Assembly: GCF_029846255.1 (NCBI RefSeq)
Contig: NZ_JARVWQ010000001.1
Location: 1,612,001 to 1,676,000 of the forward strand
DNA from: Amnibacterium sp. CER49
GTDB lineage: Bacteria > Actinomycetota > Actinomycetes > Actinomycetales > Microbacteriaceae
Direction of reading: 5' to 3'
Length of the DNA: 64,000 bases
The translations under genes were made by a program, and so were the position numbers. Under the pieces are notes generated by a model, which worked only from the letters and a program-made list of their open reading frames with translations, made no database searches and had not been told where the DNA came from. Position 1 is the stretch's first letter. Every line of letters starts with the position of its first letter. Of the stretch, positions 15,511 to 23,906 are shown in pieces.

Positions 15511-16361
15511 GCCGCGCCCTCCCGGCGCCGCGCCCCGTGCAGGGGCCGGCGCGCTTCCGCGCAGCCCTGCCGCTGCTCGTCGCGGCCGCGATCGGCGTGC
15601 TCGTCGTGCTCTGGCTCGTGCTCGCCTCGCCGCTCGCGGCGCACGCCGACCCGGTCGCGCCGGTCGTGCCGACGCCGACCCCGTCGGCCGGCTCGGGCTC
15701 GATCTCGATCAAGATCAACGGCCCCGACGGCGCCCCGTCGACGTCGATCCTCGTGCTGCTCGGCATCACGCTGCTGTCGATCGCGCCGGCGCTGCTGCTC
15801 ATGATGTCGTCGTTCACGAAGATCTTCGTGGTGCTCGCGATGACGCGGAACGCGATCGGCCTGAACACGATCCCGCCGAACCAGGTGCTCGCGGGCCTCG
15901 CGCTGTTCCTGTCGCTGTTCATCATGTGGCCGGTGCTCACGCAGATCGACTCGTCGGCCGTCGCGCCCTACCTCGCCGGGAAGATCGACTTCGGCCAGGC
16001 CGTGGCCTCCGCGTCCGTGCCGCTCCAGCACTTCATGGTGAAGCACACGCAGGAGAGCGACATCGCGCTCATGACCCGCGCCGCGGGCCGGGCGAACCCC
16101 GCGAACCCCGCCTCGGTGCCGCTCGTCACGCTCATCCCGGCGTTCATGCTCTCCGAGCTGCGGGCCGCGTTCATCATCGGCCTCGTCATCTTCGTGCCGT
16201 TCCTCGTGATCGACCTCGTCGTCTCGTCCGGCCTGATGGCGATGGGCATGATGATGCTCCCGCCGACGATGATCGCGCTGCCGTTCAAGATCCTGCTCTT
16301 CGTCCTCGTCGACGGCTGGGGCCTGATCGTCACCTCGCTCGTGCAGAGCTACGCGACGTAG
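15507..16361 (+). CDS. fliP: Flagellar export gate protein FliP
   Basis: FliP pentamers form the core of the export gate with FliQ and FliR. The product has 284 residues. A cleavable signal sequence is visible near residues 14-42 (LLVAAAIGVLVVLWLVLASP, LAAHA), followed by a short Pro/Thr linker. The conserved core follows (LLMMSSFTKIFVVLAMTRNA, IPPNQVLAGLALFLSLFIM, IPAFMLSELRAAFIIGLVIF, MMMLPPTMIALPFKILLFVL). The GTG start overlaps the fliO stop. FliQ follows after 8 bp. Confidence 0.97.
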   Translation: MSRALPAPRPVQGPARFRAALPLLVAAAIGVLVVLWLVLASPLAAHADPVAPVVPTPTPSAGSGSISIKINGPDGAPSTSILVLLGITLLSIAPALLLMMSSFTKIFVVLAMTRNAIGLNTIPPNQVLAGLALFLSLFIMWPVLTQIDSSAVAPYLAGKIDFGQAVASASVPLQHFMVKHTQESDIALMTRAAGRANPANPASVPLVTLIPAFMLSELRAAFIIGLVIFVPFLVIDLVVSSGLMAMGMMMLPPTMIALPFKILLFVLVDGWGLIVTSLVQSYAT

Positions 16362-16369
16362 GGGCGCCC

Positions 16370-16645
16370 ATGACGCAGAACCAGGTCATCGACCTCGCGC
16401 TCCACACGATGCTGCTCGCCGGCGAGCTGGCGGCGCCGCTGCTCGTCACGGCCCTGGTCGTCGGCTTCGCGATCAGCGTGTTCCAGTCGATCACGCAGAT
16501 CCAGGAGGCGACGCTCTCGTTCGTGCCGAAGGCGATCGCGGTCGCCATCGCGCTCCTCGTCTGCGGCCACTGGATGATCTCCGAGTCCGTCACGTTCACG
16601 CAGCAGCTGTTCCACTCCATCCCGACGTACCTCGGCACGAAGTAG
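16370..16645 (+). CDS. fliQ: Flagellar export gate protein FliQ
   Basis: The product has 91 residues with two membrane helices (LLVTALVVGFAISVFQSITQ and AIAVAIALLVCGHWMI) and the conserved IQEATLSFVPK loop between them. FliQ packs around FliP and FliR to form the helical export gate. Size and sequence are fully typical. The ATG at 16370 lies 8 bp after fliP and 10 bp before the GTG of fliR. Confidence 0.96.
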   Translation: MTQNQVIDLALHTMLLAGELAAPLLVTALVVGFAISVFQSITQIQEATLSFVPKAIAVAIALLVCGHWMISESVTFTQQLFHSIPTYLGTK

Positions 16646-16655
16646 GGCCGAAGCC

Positions 16656-17414
16656 GTGAGCATCCCGCTCGACTTCGCCTTCCTCGAGGCCGCGCTGCTC
16701 GCCGGTGTGCGGATCATCGCGTTCCTGGTGCTCGCGCCGCCGTTCTCGTTCTCCGGCTTCCCGCTGCGCATCAAGGGGATGCTCGCCGTCGCGCTCTCGC
16801 TGCTCGTCGCCCCGCGTGCCGCCGGGGGCACGCCCGTGTCGATGGACACCGGACCGTTCCTGCTCGCCCTGATCGAGCAGCTCGTCGTCGGCGGCCTGCT
16901 CGGGTTCCTCTGCGCGATGGTCTTCGCCGCCGTGCAGTCGGCCGGCAACCTCATCGACCAGTTCGCGGGCTTCCAGCTCTCCTCCGCGTACGACCCGCAG
17001 ATGCACGTGAACGGCGCGCAGCTCACGCGGCTCATGCAGATGGTCGCTCTCGCGCTGCTCTTCGTCTCCGGCGGCGCGGAGCTGCTGCTGAACGGCCTGT
17101 TCCGCACGTTCGACGCGCTGCCCGTCACCGGCGTGCTCGACCCGGCGATCGGGCTGAAGCTGCTGCCTGGGCTCGGCCAGCTGTTCATCGCCGCCGCGCA
17201 GATCGCGGGACCGGTCGTCGTCGTGCTGTTCCTCGCGGACGTCGGGCTCGGCATCCTCACCCGCGTCTCGCCGTCGCTGAACGCGCTGCAGCTCGGCTTC
17301 CCGCTGAAGATCCTCATCACGCTGCTCTTCGGCGGCGTCATCTTCCTCGCGCTGCCCCGCGTCGTCGGCACGCTCACCGACGACGCGCTCGGCCTCATGG
17401 GGGCGCTGCACTGA
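16656..17414 (+). CDS. fliR: Flagellar export gate protein FliR
   Basis: The product has 252 residues with about six membrane segments. Conserved family signatures include FSFSGFPLRIKGMLAVALSL, LIDQFAGFQLSSAYDPQM and ADVGLGILTRVSPSLNALQL. FliR is the single-copy subunit that completes the FliP/FliQ/FliR gate. Its C-terminus abuts flhB, sharing one base (TGATG). The GTG at 16656 follows the weak AGGGCCGAAG. Confidence 0.96.
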   Translation: MSIPLDFAFLEAALLAGVRIIAFLVLAPPFSFSGFPLRIKGMLAVALSLLVAPRAAGGTPVSMDTGPFLLALIEQLVVGGLLGFLCAMVFAAVQSAGNLIDQFAGFQLSSAYDPQMHVNGAQLTRLMQMVALALLFVSGGAELLLNGLFRTFDALPVTGVLDPAIGLKLLPGLGQLFIAAAQIAGPVVVVLFLADVGLGILTRVSPSLNALQLGFPLKILITLLFGGVIFLALPRVVGTLTDDALGLMGALH

Positions 17415-18490
17415 TGGCGGACACCACCGGCGAGCGCACCGAGCAGGCCACCGAGAAGCGCATGCGCGAGGTGCGTCGGGAGGGCCGCCTCACCACCTCG
17501 CGCGACATGACGGGCTGGATCTCGATGGCCGGCGCCGCCCTCGTGCTGCCGGCGGTGCTCGGCAACGGCACCACCGCGCTGACCGGTCTCGTGCTGGGGC
17601 TTCGCGCCGTGATCCTCGCCCCGACCGCCGGCGGGGCGGAGCGGTACCTCCTCGCCGCGCTCGGCGCGGTGCCCCCGATCGTGCTGCCGATGCTCGGCGC
17701 GTCGGTCGCCGGCGCGATCGTCGGGGTGGTGGCGCAGGGCGGGGTGCACGTCAAGGCGTTCAAGCCGTCGTTCAAGCAGTTCAACCTGGTGACCGGTGCG
17801 GGCCGGCTCGTCGGCAAGCAGGCCCTCTGGGAGGGCGCGAAGGCACTGCTGAAGACGGGCGTCGTGGGTGTCGCCGTCTGGCTCGCCATCCAGGGGATCA
17901 TGCCGCTGCTCGGCAGCAGCGGCGCGATGCCCCTCACCGCGCTCGTCGCCACGGCCTCGGGCGTGATCACCGCGGTGCTGCAGTCCGCGATCGTCGCCGG
18001 CATCGGCCTCGCGCTCGTCGACCTCATGGTGGTGGTGCGCCGCAACCGGAAGCACACGCGGATGACGCGGCAGGAGGTGAAGGACGAGAACAAGTCGACG
18101 GAGGGCGACCCGCTCGTGAAGTCGCAGCGGCGCTCCCGCGCGCTCGCCCTCACCCGCAACCGGATGATCGCCGCGGTGGCGAGCGCCGACGTCGTCCTGC
18201 TGAACCCGACGCACATCACCGTCGCGCTGAAGTACGAGCCCGGCAAGTCGGCCCCGCGGGTGGTCGCGAAGGGCGCGGGCGCGGTCGCGGCGAAGATCCG
18301 CGAGCGCGCCGCCGACGCCCGCGTGCCGATGGTGCACGACATCCCCCTGGCCCGGGCGCTCTACGCGGCGTGCGACGTGGGCCAGGAGATCCCGGAGGAG
18401 CTCTACGCGGCGGTCGCGCGGGTGCTCGCGTTCGTCATGTCGCTGAAGCGCCGCGGCGCCGCGCTCGGCGTCCACCGCATGGCGAGCTGA
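17414..18490 (+). CDS. flhB: Flagellar export switch protein FlhB
   Basis: FlhB selects rod/hook or filament substrates, and its autocleavage allows the switch. It has 358 residues. The N-terminus TGERTEQATEKRMREVRREG is typical, followed by four membrane helices. The cytoplasmic domain carries the autocleavage motif NPTH at residues 264-267 with the expected context VVLLNPTHITVALKYEPG. It ends the fliM-flhB run; the next three genes are not flagellar. No strong terminator is visible between flhB and the next gene. Confidence 0.97.
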   Translation: MADTTGERTEQATEKRMREVRREGRLTTSRDMTGWISMAGAALVLPAVLGNGTTALTGLVLGLRAVILAPTAGGAERYLLAALGAVPPIVLPMLGASVAGAIVGVVAQGGVHVKAFKPSFKQFNLVTGAGRLVGKQALWEGAKALLKTGVVGVAVWLAIQGIMPLLGSSGAMPLTALVATASGVITAVLQSAIVAGIGLALVDLMVVVRRNRKHTRMTRQEVKDENKSTEGDPLVKSQRRSRALALTRNRMIAAVASADVVLLNPTHITVALKYEPGKSAPRVVAKGAGAVAAKIRERAADARVPMVHDIPLARALYAACDVGQEIPEELYAAVARVLAFVMSLKRRGAALGVHRMAS

Positions 18491-18556
18491 CCGGACCGGC
18501 CTTCCCCCAGCCGGACCTGCTGGAGTGCTGCAGCAGCAGCGGCGGAAGGGGCGGGG

Positions 18557-18769
18557 ATGTCGGCGGGTGACGTGCGGACGATCGACAAGCAGGGCCAGTG
18601 GGTGAACGAGGTCGAGGGCGACCCGGCCCGCTCGGCGGGCTTCACGAGCCGCGACGAGGCGATCGAGGCGGGGCGGGCGATCGCCCGCGAGACCGGCGGT
18701 CGGCACCTCGTCGAGGAGACCGAGCCGACCGGCGACATCACCGACCCCGCGTCCGGCGACGGCGCCTGA
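18557..18769 (+). CDS. DUF2188 family small protein
   Basis: This is a 70-residue acidic protein. The sequence IDKQGQWVNEVEGDPARSAG, then SRDEAIEAGRAIARETGGRH, matches the compact DUF2188 fold (a strand, the W-x-V motif, and an Ala-rich helix). No function is established for the family. GGAAGGGGCGGGG upstream gives a plausible ribosome binding site for the ATG at 18557. It is the first of three non-flagellar genes placed between flhB and flhA and may be read from the flagellar transcript. Confidence 0.75.
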   Translation: MSAGDVRTIDKQGQWVNEVEGDPARSAGFTSRDEAIEAGRAIARETGGRHLVEETEPTGDITDPASGDGA

Positions 18770-18787
18770 TCCGGAGGCGAGCAGGGC

Positions 18788-19705
18788 ATGCGCTACCGGG
18801 ACGACGCGAACCTCGACACCTCCGACGTCGAGGACCGGCGGGGGATCGGCGGGGGCGCCATCGCCCTCGGGGGCGGCGGGCTCGGCGTCGTCGGCGTGAT
18901 CGTGCTGCTGCTCGTGCAGTTGCTGGGCGGCGGGGGCGGCGACGGCTCGTCGGGCCAGGGCCAGCAGGCCGGCGTGCTCGAGGGGCTCGGCTCGGGGCAG
19001 ACCGCCACCGCGGGCGACCTGCGGCAGTCGTGCCGCACCGGCGCCGACGCGAACGCGAAGCGCGAGTGCGCGGTCGTCGCGGACATCGAGTCGATCCAGG
19101 ACTACTGGGCGGGGGTGCTCGGCTCGCGCTACACCCGCAGCGACACCGTGTTCTTCTCCGGCTCGACGAGCACCGGCTGCGGCGCCGCCGACTCCGGCAT
19201 GGGGCCCTTCTACTGCCCGGCCGACGCGAAGGTGTACATCGACCTGAGCTTCTACGACGAGCTGCGCACCCGGTTCGGCGCCGAGGGCGGCACGTTCCCC
19301 GACGCGTACGTGCTCGCGCACGAGTACGGCCACCACGTGCAGGACCTGCTCGGCACGAGCGCGAAGGTGCCCGCCGGGGCGACCGGCGCGAAGGGCGGCA
19401 GCGTGCGGCTGGAGCTGCAGGCCGACTGCTACGCCGGCGTCTGGGCGGAGCACGCCGAGACCGTCCCCGACGCGTCCGGGGCGCCGCTCATCCAGGACAT
19501 CACGCAGCAGGACATCGCCCGCGCGCTCGACACCGCCGCGCGCATCGGCGACGACTACATCGAGCGGAACCTCGGGGGCGGGGCCGTCGACCCGAACAGC
19601 TTCACCCACGGCACCTCCGCGCAGCGGCAGCAGTGGTTCCTCACCGGGTACCGCTCGGGCGACCCGCGTCGCTGCGACACCTTCGCCGTCGCCGACCTCG
19701 GCTGA
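18788..19705 (+). CDS. Neutral zinc metallopeptidase (YpfJ family)
   Basis: The product has 305 residues. A short basic/acidic N-terminus is followed by a glycine-flanked membrane helix (about 32-55: LGVVGVIVLLLVQLLGG) and a large extracytoplasmic domain. That domain contains the metal-binding HEYGHH motif (H178) in YVLAHEYGHHVQDLLG and a downstream conserved LELQADCYAGVWAEH, which supplies the third ligand. Paired cysteines suggest disulfides outside the cell. The family is known by structure-based prediction but has no firm substrate. GGAGGCGAGCAGGG precedes the ATG. It follows the DUF2188 gene after 18 bp. Confidence 0.88.
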   Translation: MRYRDDANLDTSDVEDRRGIGGGAIALGGGGLGVVGVIVLLLVQLLGGGGGDGSSGQGQQAGVLEGLGSGQTATAGDLRQSCRTGADANAKRECAVVADIESIQDYWAGVLGSRYTRSDTVFFSGSTSTGCGAADSGMGPFYCPADAKVYIDLSFYDELRTRFGAEGGTFPDAYVLAHEYGHHVQDLLGTSAKVPAGATGAKGGSVRLELQADCYAGVWAEHAETVPDASGAPLIQDITQQDIARALDTAARIGDDYIERNLGGGAVDPNSFTHGTSAQRQQWFLTGYRSGDPRRCDTFAVADLG

Positions 19706-19754
19706 CGGTCAGCGCGCCGCTGGTAGACCGGCGAGGCGAGCGGGAGGGACGGCC

Positions 19755-20504
19755 ATGGGGCACCGAGCGGATCCGGGCGGCGTCGAGGCGTACCTCGCGG
19801 ACCCGCCCGGCGACCGGCCGGTCGAAGGCGGTCTCGTGCTGATCCACGAGATCTGGGGCCTCGTCGACCACATCACCGACGTCGCCGACCGCTTCGCCGC
19901 CGAGGGCTTCCGCGTCGTCGCGCCCGACCTGCTCGGCCCGGTCGGCATCGGCCCGCACCTCGGCGTCGAGCTGCAGGAGATCCTGTTCAGCGACGATGAG
20001 CGGGTGCGCAGCGAGGGGCAGCCGCGCCTCCGCGCGGCGCTCGCGCCGACCCGGGCCCCCGGGTTCTCCGGCGAGGCGATCGCCTCCTTGCGCTCGTGCG
20101 TCGACGCGCTCGCCGCGATGCCCGACGTCGACGGCCGCATCGGCGTCGTGGGCTTCTGCTTCGGTGGCACCTACTCGTTCGCGCTCGCCGCGGCCGACCC
20201 GCGGGTCCGCGTCGCGGTGCCCTTCTACGGCGCACCGCCCGAGGCGACGGACGTCGCCGCGATCCGGGCGCCCGTGCTCGGCTTCTACGGCCGGAAGGAC
20301 GAGCGGCTGGTCGCCGCGCTGCCGGCTGTCGTCTCCGCGATGGCCGACGCCGGCGTCCACTTCGAGGCGCAGGTCTACGAGGGCGTCGGGCACGCCTTCT
20401 TCAACGACACGAACCGGCACACGTACGACGCGGCGACCGCCGCCGACGCGTGGCACCGCACGCTCGCCTTCCTCCGCACGGCCCTGAGCGCGCCTCCGGC
20501 GTAG
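19755..20504 (+). CDS. Dienelactone hydrolase family protein
   Basis: The product is a 249-residue alpha/beta hydrolase. The cysteine nucleophile lies in GFCFGG (C135), the acid in FYGRKDER and the histidine in GVGHAFFND. HEIWGLVDHITDVADRFAAE near the N-terminus is also characteristic of the DLH family. Such enzymes open cyclic enol-lactones in aromatic degradation, but many act on unknown esters, and nothing nearby points to an aromatic pathway. GGGAGGGACGG precedes the ATG. Its position just before flhA seems incidental. Confidence 0.88.
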   Translation: MGHRADPGGVEAYLADPPGDRPVEGGLVLIHEIWGLVDHITDVADRFAAEGFRVVAPDLLGPVGIGPHLGVELQEILFSDDERVRSEGQPRLRAALAPTRAPGFSGEAIASLRSCVDALAAMPDVDGRIGVVGFCFGGTYSFALAAADPRVRVAVPFYGAPPEATDVAAIRAPVLGFYGRKDERLVAALPAVVSAMADAGVHFEAQVYEGVGHAFFNDTNRHTYDAATAADAWHRTLAFLRTALSAPPA

Positions 20505-20535
20505 CCCCGGATCGACCGCCTCCGGAACGCGGAAG

Positions 20536-20613
20536 CCCCCGAAGGGGTGTCGCAGCCGCCCCGAACGGGGTCCAGGCCGGAGACTTGGCCGGGCGGCCCC
20601 CGGGCCGTAGCGA
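20536..20613 (+). promoter_or_regulatory. Putative control region of flhA with two G-tract palindromes
   Basis: CCCC-GAA-GGGGTGTC (20537-20551) and CCCC-GAAC-GGGGTC (20559-20572) are repeated with their G-tracts 23 bp apart. TAGCGA at 20608-20613 begins 38 bp after the end of the second tract, the same distance as in the flgB spacer. This fits a new transcript for flhA after the three unrelated genes. No -35 box is evident. The role is inferred from the repetition of the motif at other motility genes. Confidence 0.4.
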
Positions 20614-20686
20614 CAGGGGCGCCGGACGAGCCGGTGCCGCGGCGTCGCCGGCCGCAGCCGGACGGCGACGAGGGACGAGGAGTGCC

Positions 20687-22753
20687 GTGCGCCGAAGAAA
20701 GCTGGGGTCGACCCTCGGCCCGCTCGCGGTGCCCATCGGCCTCGTCGGGATCATCGTGCTGCTCGTCGTGCCGGTGCCGTCGTTCGTGCTCGACCTGCTG
20801 ATCACCGTGAACATCCTGTTCGCGCTCGTGATCCTGCTGACGACGATGTTCGCCAAGCGGCCCCTCGACTTCTCGGTCTTCCCGTCGCTGCTGCTCATCG
20901 CGACGCTGTTCCGCCTCGGCCTGAACGTCGCGTCGACCCGCCTCGTGCTGGGGCAGGGCTACGCGGGCGAGGTCATCCACGCGTTCGGGCAGGTCGCGGT
21001 CGGCGGCTCGCTCATCATCGGCGCGGTCGTCTTCCTGATCCTCGTCGTCATCCAGTTCGTCGTCGTCACGAAGGGCGCCGAGCGCGTCGCCGAGGTCGGC
21101 GCCCGCTTCACCCTCGACGCGATGCCGGGCAAGCAGATGGCGATCGACGCGGACCTGAACGCGGGCCTCATCACGGAGGACCAGGCGCGGCAGCGCCGCG
21201 CGGACGTCGCCGCCGAGGCCGACTTCTACGGCGCGATGGACGGCGCGAGCAAGTTCGTGAAGGGCGACGCGATCGCCGGCATGGTGATCACGGTCATCAA
21301 CATCGTCGGCGGCATCGCGACGGGCGTGCTCATGCACGGCCAGCAGTTCGTCGACGCGATCAACACCTACACGCTGCTCACGATCGGCGACGGCCTCACC
21401 GCCCAGCTGCCTGCCCTGCTCATGGCCGTGTCGACGGGCATGATCGTCACCCGCTCCAACGCGGAGTCGGAGCTCGGCGCCACCGCGGGCAAGCAGCTCG
21501 CCCAGTCGCGGCTCGCGCTGCTCATCGCCGGCGTCGCGGCCTGCGGCATGGCGATCATCCCCGGCATGCCGTTCCTGCCCTTCGCGTTCGTCGGCGGCCT
21601 GCTCGTGTTCGTCTCGACGCGGCTCGCCCGCGCCGAGCGGGTGAAGGCGCAGGCCGAGCTCGCCGCGAGCGCCGTCGCCGAGCAGGCGGTGCCGTCGGAC
21701 ACGCCCGAGGAGCTCATGGAGCAGATGCGGGTGCACGCGCTCGAGGTGCAGCTCGCGCCCGACCTCGTCGACCTCGTCTCGGGCGTCAGCGACGACCTGC
21801 TCGCGCGGGTGAAGTCGCTGCGCCGCCGCATCGCGCTCGAGTACGGCGTCGTCGTGCCACCCGTGCGCACCCGCGACAGCGTCGACCTGCCGCCCGCCAC
21901 CTACGTGCTCCGCGTCGCCGGCGTGGAGGTCGGCCGCGGCATCGCGCCCCCGGGCAAGGTGCTCGCGCTCGGCGACGGCCTCGACGCGCTGCCCGGCACC
22001 CCCACGATCGAGCCGGTCTTCAACCTCGCCGGCAAGTGGGTGCCCGCCGAGATGCGGCACTCCGCCGAGCTGCTCGGCGCCACGGTGATCGACCGCGGCT
22101 CCGTGCTCGTCACCCACCTCTCGAGCGTCATCACCGACCACGCCGCCCGCCTGCTCTCGCGCGAGGACGTGCGCGTGCTCACCGAGGGCGTGAAGAAGGT
22201 GAGCCCCGCGGTGGTGGAGGAGCTCATCCCGAACCTGCTCACCCTCGCGGAGGTGCACCGGGTGCTGCAGGGCCTGCTCGCGGAGCGGGTGCCGATCAAC
22301 GACCTGCCCCGCATCTACGAGGCGCTCACGCTCCGCGCGCGCGTCTCGACCGACCCCGAGGGGCTGATCGAGGCGGCCCGCAGCGCCCTCGGCCCCGTGG
22401 TCGTCGCGCCGCACCTCGAGGACCGCACCCTGCGGGTGATCATGATCGACCCGGTGCTCGAGCAGTCGATGCTCGAGGGCCTGCGGCCGAGCGAGCACGG
22501 CACGCAGATCGTCGTCGACCCGCAGCGGCTCGGCCTCGTGATCGAGTCGCTGAAGCACGCGGTGCAGACCGCGGAGCTGCGCGGCTGGTCGCCGGTGCTC
22601 GTCTGCGCCCCCGCGCTCCGGCCCGCGGTGCGCCGCCTCGTCGCGCCGCAGACGAACGGCCTGCCCGTGCTGTCGTACCAGGAGGTGACGTCCGCCGACG
22701 TCACCATCGAGACCGTTGGAGTGGTTCGTGCCCTCGATCCGATTTCGGCTTGA
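20687..22753 (+). CDS. flhA: Flagellar export apparatus protein FlhA
   Basis: FlhA is the nonameric proton-driven export engine and docking platform for chaperone-substrate complexes. It has 688 residues, the usual length. About eight N-terminal membrane helices include the FHIPEP signature region (FRLGLNVASTRLVLGQGYAG). The FHIPEP loop is also present (GARFTLDAMPGKQMAIDADL). The large cytoplasmic domain runs from about residue 340 to the end. The GTG at 20687, after GACGAGGAG, gives the expected short N-terminus (VRRRKLGSTLG). The end overlaps the next gene by 26 bases. Confidence 0.97.
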   Translation: MRRRKLGSTLGPLAVPIGLVGIIVLLVVPVPSFVLDLLITVNILFALVILLTTMFAKRPLDFSVFPSLLLIATLFRLGLNVASTRLVLGQGYAGEVIHAFGQVAVGGSLIIGAVVFLILVVIQFVVVTKGAERVAEVGARFTLDAMPGKQMAIDADLNAGLITEDQARQRRADVAAEADFYGAMDGASKFVKGDAIAGMVITVINIVGGIATGVLMHGQQFVDAINTYTLLTIGDGLTAQLPALLMAVSTGMIVTRSNAESELGATAGKQLAQSRLALLIAGVAACGMAIIPGMPFLPFAFVGGLLVFVSTRLARAERVKAQAELAASAVAEQAVPSDTPEELMEQMRVHALEVQLAPDLVDLVSGVSDDLLARVKSLRRRIALEYGVVVPPVRTRDSVDLPPATYVLRVAGVEVGRGIAPPGKVLALGDGLDALPGTPTIEPVFNLAGKWVPAEMRHSAELLGATVIDRGSVLVTHLSSVITDHAARLLSREDVRVLTEGVKKVSPAVVEELIPNLLTLAEVHRVLQGLLAERVPINDLPRIYEALTLRARVSTDPEGLIEAARSALGPVVVAPHLEDRTLRVIMIDPVLEQSMLEGLRPSEHGTQIVVDPQRLGLVIESLKHAVQTAELRGWSPVLVCAPALRPAVRRLVAPQTNGLPVLSYQEVTSADVTIETVGVVRALDPISA

Positions 22754-23876
22754 CAAGCCCACGCTGTCGGGGCTCGCGGAGCAGGTGCGCCGCGAGTACG
22801 GTCCCGACGCGCGCATCGTCGACACCGAGGAGACGGTGATCGGCGGCTTCGCTGGGCTCTTCGGGCGCAAGGTCGTCGACGTCACGGTCGACCTCCCCGA
22901 CAAGGAGGCGGTCGACGGCAGCCACGAGTTCGACATGGCGAAGCGCGTCGGGCTCGCGGCGCTCCTCGACGACGCCGACGCCCGCGACTTCGGTCCCGCC
23001 GGCGCCGAGGACCCGTTCGAGCTGCTGAACCCCGGGGGCGCGGCCGGCCCCGAGGTGTCGACGCAGGGCGGCGAGTTCGCCTCGGTGCTCGACGCCCTCC
23101 GCATCGACACGGAGGCGGTGCCGACGCAGGGCGGCGGCACCCCGGCCCGGGCGCCGCAGAAGCCGAGCACGGCGCGTCCGGACTGGGCCGCGAAGCCCGA
23201 GACCGCACCGACCGCGCTCGTGCCGCGACGCACCGGCCCGCTCGTGCTGCCGCGGACCGCGCCGCCCATCGCGCCCGCGGCGCCCCTCAGGATGACCACC
23301 GAGGTCGTGGCGCCGCCCTCGCTCGTCGCCGAGGCGGAGGCCGCGGCGGTGCAGGCCACCGTGTGGGCGACGCCGACGCCGCGCTCCCGGGTCGGGCGCA
23401 CCGTGCCCGGTGCGCCGCCGCCGCAGCGCACCCGAGCCGGCGACCTGCTGCTGCTCGTCGGCCTGCACGACGACGCGGTCGGCGTCGCGAACGCGGTGCG
23501 CGACCGGCTGCAGCGCGGCTACGTCTGCGACGGCGGATCGGTCGAGGGCTTCACGCGCCGCCGGGTCGACGACCGGCGCGGCGCGATGGCGGCGCGGGCC
23601 TACGGGGTGCGCAGCGATCAGCCGGTGATCGTCGCCTACGGCATCGGCGACGGCGACCTGCTCGACCCGCGCTTCGCCGGGCTGCTCACGATCGACTCCG
23701 ACCAGTCGTGGCTCGTCGTCGACGGCGCGCGCCCCGAGGACCAGACGCTCGCGTGGGCCGGGCGGCTGCGCGGCCGGCTGCAGGTCGACGCGGTCGCCCG
23801 GGTCGGCGCCAAGGGCGGACCGGATCCCGTCGCCGCGCTGGGGCTTCCTCCCGCGTGGGCGGACGCGACCTCCTAG
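22728..23876 (+). CDS. FlhF-like protein lacking a GTPase P-loop
   Basis: The product has 382 residues. The first 57 match the FlhF N-domain (IRFRLDKPTLSGLAEQVRRE, YGPDARIV, GGFAGLFGRKVVDV), and the gene sits directly after flhA, where flhF belongs. A long Pro/Ala-rich linker follows. The C-terminal region begins LLLLVGLHDDAVGVANAVRD, which sits where FlhF would have its G1 loop (a GxxGxGKTT pattern). Here the G, K and T residues are gone (V244 onward), and no G3 or G4 motif is seen. It is therefore probably a GTPase-dead form. The GTG at 22728 with GGAG seven bases upstream is preferred over an upstream TTG at 22716. Confidence 0.7.
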   Translation: MPSIRFRLDKPTLSGLAEQVRREYGPDARIVDTEETVIGGFAGLFGRKVVDVTVDLPDKEAVDGSHEFDMAKRVGLAALLDDADARDFGPAGAEDPFELLNPGGAAGPEVSTQGGEFASVLDALRIDTEAVPTQGGGTPARAPQKPSTARPDWAAKPETAPTALVPRRTGPLVLPRTAPPIAPAAPLRMTTEVVAPPSLVAEAEAAAVQATVWATPTPRSRVGRTVPGAPPPQRTRAGDLLLLVGLHDDAVGVANAVRDRLQRGYVCDGGSVEGFTRRRVDDRRGAMAARAYGVRSDQPVIVAYGIGDGDLLDPRFAGLLTIDSDQSWLVVDGARPEDQTLAWAGRLRGRLQVDAVARVGAKGGPDPVAALGLPPAWADATS

Positions 23877-23906
23877 GCTGGGCCGGGAGCCAGGGGAGGA
23901 CACCGC

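Noticed and set aside
16349-19609. 1086-residue open frame on the minus strand across fliQ-flhB
   Set aside because: Shadow of fliQ, fliR, flhB and the metallopeptidase; composition is typical of antisense reading.
22716-22727. TTG at 22716 as start of the FlhF-like gene
   Set aside because: The GTG at 22728 has GGAG at a good distance and gives a typical FlhF N-terminus.
20375-23431. 1018-residue minus-strand frame opposite flhA
   Set aside because: Low-complexity antisense product; flhA on the plus strand is fully conserved.
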